Assembly (NCBI GenBank): GCA_001599815.1
Contig: BCIA01000002.1
Span: forward strand, 1,991,831 to 2,055,830
DNA length: 64,000 bases
From: Furcasterigmium furcatum
Lineage: Eukaryota > Ascomycota > Sordariomycetes > Glomerellales > Plectosphaerellaceae
Direction: 5' to 3'
Shown here: one piece after another, positions 28,301-38,443 of the stretch
How positions within the stretch are numbered: position 1 is the first letter of the stretch
How the letters are laid out: each line of letters begins with the position of its first letter
Translations under genes and position numbers: made by a program
Notes under the pieces: generated by a model
The model's database searches: none
What the model was told of the DNA's origin: nothing
The model's input: the letters and a program-made list of their open reading frames with translations, nothing else

Positions 28301-28734
28301 GGGACCTCTACGTGCGTAAGTTCACCGAGACGCTGCATAGCATCGGCCTGGGCCCCCTGCTCGAGCGCGCCGACGCGCTGCTCAACCCGGCGTACACCCC
28401 GGCGCCGAACCCGTTCATGCGGTTCCTGCACCCCAACACCTTCGACTCGTTCGCGCACCTGCGGACCATGATCCCCGCGGACCTGCCCGACCCGACGGCC
28501 ACGTACCCCGAGGACTACATCTTCAAGGCGTACTACCCGCCGGAGATGTGGACGCCGCCGCCGAAGCTGTGGCTGCCCCGCGACGAGGCGGGGGTGAGCG
28601 CGCAGGAGGTCGAGCACTGCAAGCGGTACGGGCGGGTGGTGGCCAGCGATGAGGACGCGTGGCTGGACGAGTATGGGCGGATACACTGCGATGTGCAGAA
28701 GGCGCCGTTTTGGGAGGATAGAGCGCTGTATTGA
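25366..28734 (+). CDS. CSC1/OSCA (TMEM63) family cation channel
   Basis: Probable calcium-permeable stress-gated cation channel of the CSC1/OSCA/TMEM63 family, acting in the plasma or endomembranes. Proposed exons are 25366-25368, 25477-25712, 25771-26063, 26124-27245, 27300-27695 and 27755-28734, about 1009 residues, normal for fungi. Features are an extracellular N-terminus and a first span (LPVLVYASVCMILFWIL), the conserved region around WVRPFIKEDDIHVLNHSSLD, and a long cytosolic loop (residues ~230-460) with the RNA-recognition-like part FIEFQTQSDAQRAYQ. Then comes the multi-span pore domain (LPKVIIGVIQGFLPALALSL; NFYLSYILIQCLAVGATGLL) and an acidic tail (DSDEEDDEDD). The first exon would be the ATG alone, followed at once by gtatga; every later junction keeps the frame. 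The start is the least certain point. Confidence 0.87.
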
Positions 28735-29182
28735 GCGGCAACTGATAGTATTAATATGACTTGGACCAGCGAGCGAGCGAGCGATCCATATATTCAACCC
28801 TGAGCTCTACTTGAACCCGGTGATGATATCACGGCCGTCATCATTCGTAGAGTTGACCATCGCCCCATCATAAGAAATATGAGAGCGGCATAGGTGTCAG
28901 AAATGCGATGTCATGAGAGGGATGAAGCAAAATAGGAGTCGAGCATCTCGTCTTGGTGGTGGGTGCAAGTGGGCTGCGCACGGACCAATTCTCTCACGTG
29001 ACCTCGATTTGGCCAGCATCGCGACTCCTTTCCTAAGTCGCGACTCCAGTTGAAGCCAGAAATACCACGACCAAGAGAGAAGCATTCTCGTTCCGCTCAT
29101 TACCCCAGCACCTCTCCGTCTCCGTATACAGCTTCACCACACCAAACACCGACCCAGCCACTACCCACAAACGGCATTCAAA
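28735..29182. other. Intergenic region, promoter of DPM3
   Basis: 448 bases between two plus-strand genes. It contains the 3' UTR of the channel gene and the leader of DPM3. No gene is seen. Confidence 0.45.
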
Positions 29183-29580
29183 ATGGTCACCCGCGCCGAG
29201 CAGACCATCTCCTTCGCCCTCCTCATCACCTCCGTACGGCCCCTCCCCCGCCACAAGTATTAGCCCGGAAAGCAGCCTTCTAACACCTCCCAGGTGTACC
29301 TGTCGCTCTTCACGAACGTCATCGAGCTCCCCGACGTCATTCGGAAGGAGATCGTCCCCTACGTGAGCCCTGACACCCCCCTCCATCCACCCTCAAAACT
29401 GACCGCTCTCCCTGCCAGCTCCCCTCCTGGGCGATTATGTCCTTCGGCGCATACCTCCTCGGCAAGCTGGGCTACAACGTCATGACCTTCAACGACGTCC
29501 CCGAGGCGCACCAGGAGCTCATGGCCGAGATCAACCTGGCCAAGACGGACCTGAGGAGGCTGGGCGTCGACGTCGATTAA
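29183..29580 (+). CDS. dpm3: Dolichol-phosphate mannosyltransferase subunit 3
   Basis: DPM3, the small ER-membrane subunit that tethers and stabilises the catalytic subunit of dolichol-phosphate mannose synthase, which supplies mannose for N-glycans, O-mannosylation and GPI anchors. Exons 29183-29233, 29294-29362 and 29419-29580 give 93 residues, the family size. Two hydrophobic spans are visible (ISFALLITSVYLSLFTNVI and LPSWAIMSFGAYLLGKLGY). The cytosolic C-terminus carries the family signature PEAHQELMAEINLAKTDLRR, expected to contact the catalytic subunit. All three junctions are phase 0 with good splice sites. A gene this short would be missed without splicing. Confidence 0.9.
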
Positions 29581-30408
29581 ATCAGGCCTACCGCAGGAGC
29601 TGGAAACTAATACCAAAACGGGGGTCTTGTAATGGGATTGGAGCGCAGTGCCTGGATATCGAAACAGGTAGCAGCGTAGAAGACCCGCGGGGCACGCAGA
29701 TAGCCTCGAATGTAGGAACTACGAATTGAAGGATCGTGGTCCAACATCCGCACCCAGCATGAACCCAAGCTCTCGAGAAGGCCAGTGATAGAATCTGCTG
29801 GATTAGTCCAACATCCCGCAGACACAAGACAGGGGAAAGTCAGGCCGGCGGCGAAATCAAACCGCCATGTCGCGTTGTAGGTCTGGTCAGGGGGACACGT
29901 GCAGAGGTCACCGAAGCGCAGGGTGGGTGCCTCTGCTTCACTGCCAGCTCTTTCCCTCATAGGGCTGAGATTTTCAAATGGTTTTCGCCCGCCAGTATCG
30001 ACTGGGTGAGAGGGGCGGTGCACTGATTACAAGGCCAGCTAAAGCAAATAGGCTCTATCGCACTGTAAGCCCGCGCTCCCAAAAAGGGAGGGCGTAGAGG
30101 AACGGTCTCGGTTCGACCGGGACTCCGACCTTTTGCTTTTTCTTTTTTTGCTATTGTCTCGGTGACTTCAGCCTCATTTGAGTTACCTATAACTATTGTA
30201 TGTTGCCACTGCGTGTCATCTTGTCACTTTCACAGCTTGGCATATCTCGAACGGTTCAGACAGAGCATGGCACATCAGCCCCAAAGCTCTACAGGGAATC
30301 CCATGACATTCAATGCGTGGTATCATATCGTCTCTCACTGCGTCTGGCGGTACTCGCTCACCCCAGGTCCCAATCCGACAAGCTCCAAAACTCCAAATGT
30401 CACAGGTA
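29581..30408. other. Convergent region with a Pol III-like element
   Basis: 828 bases between DPM3 (+) and the CENP-O-like gene (-). At 30065-30150 the plus strand has a hairpin (cgctccc/gggaggg), a B-box-like GGTTCGACC with flanking complementarity (gtctcgg/ccgggac), and a T-rich run (tttt...ttttttt) that could end a Pol III transcript. I could not fold a full tRNA cloverleaf, since no 5' acceptor strand pairs with ctccgac, so it is not called as a tRNA. Confidence 0.35.
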
Positions 30409-32669
30409 TCACCGCTCGTCCCGGACGTCGCCTGCCAACAAGGCAATGACAGTTCGTACAGCCGTCGCCGGACTCCTCTCGCCCTTGACCAGGTCGCCAA
30501 ACACTTTTTGAATAGATGCCAGGGCCTTCCCATCGTCGGCCTCGTGCCCTGAGGTCGTGGTCAGCAAAGAGAATCAGGGGAGGACGGTTGGAAGTTGTAC
30601 TCACATTTACCAGGCATTCCCGCCAGCACGCCGACCTTGCTCCCTCCCTCGCCGGTCCAGTCGAACTCGATCTTCCACTGAATCCGCAGACACGGCCACT
30701 TTGACTCCTCAACACCCTCTTCGGGTACCGGAACCTCAAAAGCGGTCCGGCCCATGTGCGCCAGCACCGCACCCCGCGCAACGGGCTTCGCCGGCAGCCC
30801 GCCCGCCACCGAGGCCTCTCCGTCCGCGCTATCGCCATCTCTCCGTCGCTTCTTATGCCACTTGCTCCTCCTGACCTCGCGGACCATGGCCACCAGCTCG
30901 CCCGGCGTTTGGACCTGGCGCTCCAGCTCGCACCAGAACCGCGCCCTCTCCACCGCGATGCGGTACCACTCCGCCATGGCCCAGCACACGACGCTGACGT
31001 TGCGCTTTCCCTCGCATTGCGCTTCGACGAAAGGCCCGAGCTCGGCAATTGCTGCAGGGTCGAGCCGCGGCACGCGCAGGGAGTCGACGCGGAGGGTGTC
31101 GGTGTTCACGGTCATTTCGATCCTGGCGGCGAAGAGGCCCGGGGGATCTGCGGAGGAGACGCTGATGTTGTGCTGGCGCAGAAGGGCACCGTCAGGTTCG
31201 TCTCGGGGGAGTATCACAGATGTTGAGGAGAGGGTGAAGGGGGTGAAAGCCTGGAGGAATGGCAATTGCTCATCCGCAGACATGGGCACCGGGTGGTGGG
31301 AGATGGGCTGAGGTTCGTCGTCCTTCGTGTGCGTGAGGGGCAAGGCCAGGGCGCCTACAGTGAACCACGACGTTGGATCCAGGGCGGCACTAAACAGTTG
31401 CGCCGCGACGTCTGGTGCTGAGGTTTGATCCGCGGGCACGAGGTGCCGTCGCAGGAGATCGAGAATAGCCTCTGGATTTGGCGCCGGCTCGGCGGTTTGT
31501 TTGCCGCGTGGTCTTCGGTCTTGCGCAGCGCGAATCCGCTCGCTCTCTTTCGTAGCGAGGGCCAAGTCGGCCTCGAGCTGCCGTGCTTCGGCCTGGAACT
31601 TTGCCAGGAGCGTCGCCTTGTCGGGTTGCGAGTCGAAGGCGGTGATTTTTCGGGCCGGATGCGGTCCTGAGGGCGGATCATCCACCTCGTCGTCCGCTTC
31701 ATCGTCGTTGTCGTCGATGGCAATGACCAAGTCCTTGTCAGAGACCCTGGCCGGCGCCTTCCCCTTTCCTTTGGTCTTGGACGGGTCTATTGTTGCCCGC
31801 TCGAAATCCGGCGGCCTCAAGGGCGGCGCCTTCAGGGGCGAGGACTTCATGACTTGGCCGCTTTTCCGCAGCTTCGACGGTGTGTCGTGTATCCCTGCAG
31901 CGGGCGAGGTGACGATCGGGTCATCCTTGCCCTGTTGTGTAGGTGTTGGGGGTAGTTCCGACTCGGGCTCTACCTGCGCTGCTGCTGCCGTGGCCTGAGC
32001 CTCCTGTTCCGGGTCTGCACGATGTCCGCCGGGTGGTGTTCGGTTGAGCACGCGCCCAGCAAAGGGATTGATCTCTTCGTCTGGGCCGTCGAATTGCGGG
32101 AGAGGGCGGGGGACTGGCTTGGCAGGTGATCGTCTGGGAAGGGCACCGAAACCGCCGAAGAGGCGTGCTGGCCCTCGCGACGGCGTATCGACTGAGCTTG
32201 GATTCGTATCGTGGCTCGGCCGTGATGTGGATGACCCTGCCTCTTCGCGAGCCTCGCGTATCGCTCTTGCTCGCTCGGCGAGCAGATCTCGTCCACTGAG
32301 CCGTTTCGGGGGTCGAGAGAGGTGAGGTCGCGAGTCGGCGTCCCCCTTCGCAGCGCTGCCCGGATTCGCAGCTCCGGAGGAGGCTTGTGAATCTCGCGCG
32401 TCGGGTGGGTTGTTGTCGTCGCCGCCGCGGGTAGCGGTCCTTTCGGGAGACGCCTGGCCGCGGGGCCGTTGCGAAGACCGGCGTCGTTCTAGGATGTCGG
32501 GGTTCGAACGTGACAGGCTGGACTTTGTCGGCGACGCGAAAGACGGCCTGTGACTTCTTGGCTCCTGCGTCGCCGGTGTAGAAGCATCCCCCGCGCCGTC
32601 ATCTTCAGGACGAATTGCGACGCTGGTCCGGGGCGAAGTCCTGCGGCGCTTGGGCGCCGACTCCTCCAT
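30409..32669 (-). CDS. CENP-O/Mal2-like kinetochore protein
   Basis: Probable member of the CENP-O (fission yeast Mal2, budding yeast Mcm21) family, part of the inner-kinetochore COMA/CCAN complex. Minus-strand exons 30605-32669 and 30409-30548 give 734 residues. The first ~340 residues are disordered, rich in Ser/Pro/Arg, with nuclear-type basic runs (PKRRRTSPR). A coiled coil follows (LLAKFQAEARQLEADLALA). The C-terminal ~330 residues carry the domain: YRIAVERARFWCELERQ, then WKIEFDWTGEGGSKVGVLAG, and helical IQKVFGDLVKGERSPATAVR completed by the second exon. The domain assignment comes from pattern memory and is not certain. The disordered N-terminus is much longer than in yeasts. The start is the first in-frame ATG, followed by acidic and basic residues. 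Confidence 0.65.
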
Positions 32670-33287
32670 GGTTCACTGCAGCTTCATGAGGTTGTGGAGA
32701 GTGTGGCTCGAAGTATTTGGTGGTAAATCTTGAGTGCACAAGTACATGAAGATATTCTGCCGTGTCTGGACTCGGGTTGCGCCTGTGTTGTTGATATGGC
32801 GGGACGCGTCTGGCTGTGCTCCCGGTTTTCACCGCCTTCCGGATTCGGACATGCGTTCCACTGACTTACACAAGTACGCAGGCGACCAGATGAGAGACAT
32901 CAGTTGATTCTTAGAATAGGGGATGAGGGCATCAGTGGGAAACTAAAGTATTCCTTTCAGCTGTCTAAGAAATTTCCAATTCTGGTTGCTTCGTCACAGC
33001 AAATATTGCCTCTGTAGCCTGTTCATGTGATTAGCCACGTGACCTTTTCGGATGACGTCGGATCTGCATCGGCAATTCGCTGAGCCTCCCGTCGCTGCTT
33101 TTAGCCTGGGCCATGGAGCTTCACCACTCAGCCACCTCGTTCTGCACAATATCACCCGATGCTAAGAGACAAGGTATCCAGAGAAGCCCAAAGTTCCATA
33201 TATTTGTGGAATTTCTACGGTAAATCCTCATTGCTATTCAGCAACGGTCCCAGTGTCTCCTCATCGACTCAAAGTCATCCTCATGGC
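32670..33287. other. Promoter region of CENP-O-like gene
   Basis: 618 bases between the CENP-O-like start (minus strand) and the stop of the deiminase gene (also minus strand). It is AT-richer at 32880-33010. No gene is seen. Confidence 0.4.
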
Positions 33288-35392
33288 TCACCACCATTCA
33301 GTATCAGTCTCGCGCCAGGTGTTGCTGCCACAGTGAAGCTCGCCGTTACCCATGTGGTGCGAGAACCAGTTGTCCTGGAACGTAACATTATAGCCGACCT
33401 TGGCGTAGGCCTCCGTCGCGGCCTGGGCCAAGATGTCCACGCCATCGATAATCGGGCCCCAGGGGTTGGCGGCCAGGATGAGCGAGTCGGACATGACGAC
33501 GCTGTTGATGACGGCGGGGTAGAGCGCGACGACCTGGTGCAGCCACGAGTCGCCGGTGTCCTGTCCGCAGTACTCGGGGTACTTCTCGCAGAACTCTTCA
33601 AACGCGCCGTCACACTCGTTATCGCCGGTCTCGTTCGTCTGTCGGCGGTGGTTGCTGCTCAGCTTGTGCACCTTGGGGGGTGTTCCGGCGCGCAGGATGC
33701 TGTTTGCTTGGCCAGCAGGGCCGCTGAAATGGGCGGACCGACGTCGACGCATCGTAACGCGGTCGTCTTCCTCGTCCCAGTCCTCGTCATCATCCCAATC
33801 CTCGCACGCCTGCTCCCAGCCGCCAGTCACTGTGTTGGTGAAGATGCCGGGCACGTAGAAGATCTCATCGTCCGTGATGCCGACCTCGCGCTTGAGAATG
33901 TCGAGGTTGACTTGTATCCTCTCGGCGGCCAGCTGGTTGACGGCGGTCAGGTTGAGGTCGAGCACCTGGTCCACCGTCTCGTTCAGGGGAAGATGGCATT
34001 GCCAGAAGCCCTGCTCCCCGGGGATGTGTGGACGAGATACGGCATTTACAGAACCATGGCCGGCTGCAGCGGCCCTCTCGATGATCTCAAGCCCGCCCAC
34101 GGGATCGTCTACCATGAGCACCCATCCCCGCTCGTTCGGATAGGGGAGGAACTGGAGGAACTCGTCGACATGCCCGACGGACAGCCAGTCAGTGTCGAGT
34201 AGAATGGGGGACTGGGTCTCCTGGACACCCAAGAATTCCATCATGTACGGTGCTTTGGCATTCTGCGCGCCCATGATGACCCGTCCGGCCGGGTAGTTCA
34301 CGCCGTTGTGGCTGTGAGGCGGCACGGCTTCCAAGTTGCCCGTCGAGTCGGTGGTGCCGCCCGACGCGCGGTGCTGCACGGCGCCGACGGAATCGGACCG
34401 GAGGGACGTGAACACTTCGCGGCCGGACCAGCGCCATACCTGCGAGGAACGGATCATGATGCGAAGAACGACCGGTCCGTCCGGGCCGGGGATACTGGTG
34501 TAGCCCGGCTCGAAGAAGTCCTGCGTCCAGATATCGTCGGGAAACAGGTGCACCGGCTCCTCAAACCCGGCATCGGCCGTGTTCTGTTTCAGGTCCCTCA
34601 CGAACCGACTCTGGGAGTCATTGCCGAATGGGGCAGTAGCGAAGACCTTCTGCGCAAGTTGGTTGTGATGGTGGGTGAGCACGGGGGCGACACGGAGCGC
34701 AACCGAGTCGCTGGCCGTCTTCTCCCCGGAACGAATGGTGAAGTGCACCGTGGCGAGCCCGTCCCAGCCGTCCGGACCAGGTCGTCTCACGTCTCGGGCG
34801 TCGATGCCCAGCTCCAAGCCGTCCTTGAACTCGGCCGCGGTGAAGGTTCGGTTGCCTCCAACGTAGGCCCAGCCGTCTTGGCCGGACTTGACGAAGATTC
34901 GGGCCCTTGCGGCCGCCACACCGTCCGAGATGTGAATAGATGCCGTGGCATCGGGACTGAGACAGTCCTTAACAGCAAGCGTACGAAGAGGTGCGAGATA
35001 CTTGGGATTACGTTGAATATTGTCCGAGGCATCGTTGCAGAGGTCCAGGTAGCGTTCCCTCTCAAGTTCCAATTCTGGGTTAGGGAGGCCACACTCGGAC
35101 TCTTCCGAGTCTTCGTTAGGAGGCACAAGTGTCTTGGAGCATCTCTGGTCCGTGTCGCCGATGTTGGCCAGGAAAAGGGCACCTCTGTCTTGGCTCCATG
35201 TGGCTTTGTCGTTCAGGTCCGAGTTGTCTACGGTACCATCACGGTTGGTGTCCGCCAGAATGGTGGCTTTGAGTGCGCACCCGGTCTGGCACAAGGCTGC
35301 AAAGCAGTATGTCAGTATGTCTCTCCTTGGCTGGGTCTTCGGAAGCTCATCTTACCAAGGAACAGTGCCGCCTTCTTGGGAGAGAACAGCAT
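33288..35392 (-). CDS. Secreted protein-arginine deiminase (PAD)
   Basis: Peptidyl-arginine deiminase, which hydrolyses arginine side chains in proteins to citrulline. Minus-strand exons 35356-35392 and 33288-35296 give 681 residues. The N-terminus (MLFSPKKAALFLALCQTGCA) looks like a signal peptide, so secretion or cell-wall location is expected. The central and catalytic PAD domains are recognisable: DDIWTQDFFEPGY, NLEAVPPHSHNGVNYPAGR, DTDWLSVGHVDEFLQFLPYP and GNGELHCGSNTWR. The catalytic set corresponding to human PAD4 Asp350, His471, Asp473 and Cys645 is present as D272, H388, D390 and C668. A Cys-rich, highly acidic insertion with an RRRR run (residues ~500-580) separates the last two motifs. 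Physiological substrates and calcium dependence are unknown. Confidence 0.9.
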
Positions 35393-36375
35393 GGCGGGAA
35401 ACGGGCAACGTAGGACAGGACAAGGAGCTGCTGCTATCTAGACAAGACTCTGTGGCACGAAAGAGACCAAGGGTTGAGCATCCCGATGGCCTTTTATGTT
35501 ATTGGATCCATGTATTCAACGACACTGCCCCGAGGCTCCAAGAGGAGGTCCTTTCGCTTCGATGCTGAGTCTCGGCGAGTCCATAATACTACCTTACCTA
35601 CCTCACCTGCCTCCTACATAGTGGCCCAGCTTGCAGCCGGGCTGCAGCCGGGCGTTGACGCGTCGGGCGGGCGAAGCCCGTGCCGTAATGGAGAATCCCA
35701 CCCGGGCCTTGGCAAGCCTCGTAAATTCTAGGCAGAAAGAGTGGTTTTCCATGCGCAGCGGAGCAGTTCAGGGGGTGGTTCGAGCTTCACCCATGCCCCC
35801 CTGTCTCCTGTCTGCCGAAAGGAATGACAACTCACGATGCTGGGGCAGCACGCGGGGCCCGGGGGCCTGGGCGTCAGATCTACGCAGTCTATTTTCCTGA
35901 ATACGATCTCGAGGCAGCGACCCCGGACCGGCTGGGAACGTTCCCGGTTGGCTCTCTCGCATCTCCTGGGGGAGGAATTGGCAGAGGAAGCGCATGAGCT
36001 TTCGAACAATGATAGACGCCCGAAATTGCAGGGTTAACGGGATTACGTTTAGGCCAGGGGGGGATCCTTCAACATGAGTGTATTTTCTACCAACACGAGA
36101 ATTATTGAGGCCACCGGCAGCCCGCCCGGCTTGGGTTGGGAGTTGGTATGTCAGATGCTGGTAACTTACGTGGTTGAGAGGTGGCTCAGCTTCCACCCCG
36201 AGGCTCGGCAAGAGTGACAAGGACGCTAGTCCCAATTGGCCCAAGCTTCAATTGTGGAAAAACCGAGAACCCGTTCTTGACCCAAACACCATCCATCCTC
36301 CGACCCGCGATTACCTCACTCCTCGCCTCCTCCACGACCACCCCCTACCACCACCTACCACCAGACACTCTCGAG
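35393..36375. promoter_or_regulatory. Divergent promoter region, PAD / OXLD1-like gene
   Basis: 983 bases between two divergent starts. A direct-repeat-like ttgcagccgggctgcagccgggc occurs near 35632-35653. A C/T-rich leader precedes the start at 36376. No gene is supported. Confidence 0.4.
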
Positions 36376-37224
36376 ATGGCCGCCCCTGGCAGACTCCTCC
36401 CGCGCCTGCGGACCTTCACGGCCGTCCGTGGCCCTGCCGTCCGCTTCGCCTCGACCCACACCATCCAGTCCCAGACTCCCCCCCAGCCGATCGTGGCATC
36501 CCAGAAGCAGGCCCAGCCCATCGGCAACTTCTACCAGGCCATGCTCGACGACCCCATGCCCACCGCCCACCAGAAGCCCGAGGAGCCGCTGCCGGCCGCT
36601 GCCGCTGCCGCCGCCCCCAAGAAGGAGGCCGCGCCCAAGAAGGGCCGTAAGTCCACGCCCCCCAGCCCGCCGTCCAGCACGACAGCTGAACGTCCCCCCG
36701 CTGAAGCCGCAGAACAGGAGGAGCCTCTACCAGCGCCTAAGACGGGCGCCGAGAAGGCCGCCATCGTCTTCGGCACCGCCCTCGCCGGGCCCCAGTCCCG
36801 CGCCGCGCGCCTGGCCGCCGCGCGCGCGAGCCAGTACACCGTCGTCGCGGGCGTGCGGGTGCCCCCGCGGCCGGACGAGCCCGACAACTGCTGCATGAGC
36901 GGGTGCGTCAACTGCGTGTGGGAGCGGTTCCGCGAGGACATGGAGGAGTGGCAGACGGCCAGCGCGGAGGCGGAATCGCGGCTGCGGGAGCTGCAGGACC
37001 GGGAGGAAGACGCGGACGAGGCCCGGCGGGTGGTGCACATGGACGACGACGGCGGCGGCTCGGAGGCGAACTGGGCGCCGGCGGGGCCGCCCACGGTCAA
37101 GGGTGCGAAGGACTTGTGGGATGACAAGCTGTACGAAGACATTCCGGTGGGGATCCGGCAGTTCATGAAGACGGAGAAGAGGCTGAAAGAGGTGCATCAG
37201 CGGGAGGGCACGGCGGGGGGCTGA
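36376..37224 (+). CDS. Mitochondrial oxidoreductase-like (OXLD1-type) protein
   Basis: 282-residue protein with the 'oxidoreductase-like' N-terminal domain of the OXLD1 family. The signature is PRPDEPDNCCMSGCVNCVWE at residues ~163-182, with four conserved cysteines that may bind metal. The N-terminus (MAAPGRLLPRLRTFTAVRG) is Arg-rich without acids, a likely mitochondrial presequence. An Ala/Pro/Lys low-complexity linker separates it from the domain, and an acidic coiled region (EAESRLRELQDREEDADEA) follows. The C-terminus has IPVGIRQFMKTEKRLKE. A 39-base stretch (36647-36685) inside the linker has intron-like ends (gtaagt...cgacag) but is in frame and shorter than usual introns, so I read through it. 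Biochemical function is unknown in the family. Confidence 0.8.
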   Translation: MAAPGRLLPRLRTFTAVRGPAVRFASTHTIQSQTPPQPIVASQKQAQPIGNFYQAMLDDPMPTAHQKPEEPLPAAAAAAAPKKEAAPKKGRKSTPPSPPSSTTAERPPAEAAEQEEPLPAPKTGAEKAAIVFGTALAGPQSRAARLAAARASQYTVVAGVRVPPRPDEPDNCCMSGCVNCVWERFREDMEEWQTASAEAESRLRELQDREEDADEARRVVHMDDDGGGSEANWAPAGPPTVKGAKDLWDDKLYEDIPVGIRQFMKTEKRLKEVHQREGTAGG

Positions 37225-37617
37225 CGGGGCCGCTGCGGTCTCGCGGTCTCGCGGTCCTCTCTTTGGCTTCCCTGCATAGCTGCGTGTGTGTACTATAGCG
37301 GCGCATACGGCATGGCATCTTCAGATGTCCCCCATGATAGACTCATTTTCGTTTGAAGAGCGACCCCATACGTGAACAGCACACAATGCCGAGCGGGAAA
37401 AGGTCATTCTCGCATCGGCGTACATATATATCACTGAGGTCTCCTCTCTATAGCAGACATGCCTCTCTTCGTATATGTTCAATTCGTGGTATTCGTAAGT
37501 ATCGCCTATGCGCCGGCGTCGCCTCTCCCAGACGGCCACCTCTAGCTTCCAAGGTCGCGCCTCGCTCTGAATAGCACGCCCGGTCTGGGTATCCCTCACC
37601 CTTTTTCTTCTCACCAT
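37225..37617. other. Convergent 3' intergenic region
   Basis: 393 bases between facing stop codons. Includes an AT-rich tacatatatatcac stretch near 37420, likely 3' UTR or polyadenylation sequence. No gene is seen. Confidence 0.5.
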
Positions 37618-38443
37618 CTACTTCTTGCCGAGAGCGGCCATGCGGTCGTGCTCGTCAATGTCGACGGCCTCCCAGGGGTAGTTGATCCAGGCGTCGCCGA
37701 GGGTGCGGGCGGCGAGGTACCGGCCGCCGTCGATCATCTCGGCGGGCAGCTGGCCCTTCTTCTGCTTGTCCTTGTTCTGCGAGGGGTGCTTGTCAGCGAG
37801 GCTTGCGCGGGGAAGGGGGTGGACGGTGGAAAACGCACGTGGAGCACGAAGACGCTGAACTCGGTCTTCTCGTCGGTGCCGAGCCTCTTCCTGGCGGCCT
37901 CGACGTCCTTCTCGAGCTCCTTGACGGCGTACTCGAGGGTGGTGCGGGTGTCGTCGACCTCGTCAACGATGAGAACGCGCTTGCCGACGAGGTTCTCCAT
38001 CTCGCCGAGGGCGCTGAGGTCGAGCCACTGGGTGCGGGTGACCTTCGTGCCGGGGACCTCGGGGACGCCGGGGGTGGCGTTGCCGCCGGCGGTCTCGGGG
38101 AGGGTCTCGTAGAGGGAGAGGCCGATGGCCTGGATGGGGATGTTGGGGCTCCCGGGCTGCTTGAGGAACGAGCGCAGGATGCGGGCCGGGACGTAGCCGC
38201 CGCCGCCGATGGCGACCATGAGATGGGGCTTGAAGTTGTCCAGGATGGTCGGGGCGGCCTCCTGGCACAGCTTGTGGACCTGTCGCGGGGGGGATGTGGT
38301 CAGTCACTGAGACACCGACGGGCGGCCGCCTGCATGCGGCGGTGGCAGCCATGCTCGAGGTCGCACGAGGGACAGCCCAGCTGCAGAGACGGCGGGAGAC
38401 TCACGTCGTTGTAGGTGACGTAGACCTTCTCGACTTCGGCCAT
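37618..38443 (-). CDS. Xanthine/hypoxanthine-guanine phosphoribosyltransferase
   Basis: Type I phosphoribosyltransferase of the yeast Hpt1/Xpt1 class, converting purine bases and PRPP to nucleotides in cytosolic salvage. Minus-strand exons 38405-38443, 37839-38279 and 37618-37776 give 212 residues. Motifs are VYVTYNDVHKLCQEAAPTIL at the start, MVAIGGGGYVPARILRSFLK, VTRTQWLDL and the PRPP-binding loop VLIVDEVDDTRTTLEYAVKE. The end has LPAEMIDGGRYLAARTLG and YPWEAVDIDEHDRMA. All junctions are phase 0. The split between xanthine and hypoxanthine/guanine preference cannot be made from sequence. Confidence 0.92.

Noticed and set aside
27511..28797. 428-codon minus-strand open frame
   Set aside because: Antisense shadow of the last exons of the CSC1-like channel.
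33159..34202. 347-codon plus-strand open frame
   Set aside because: Antisense shadow of the deiminase catalytic domain.
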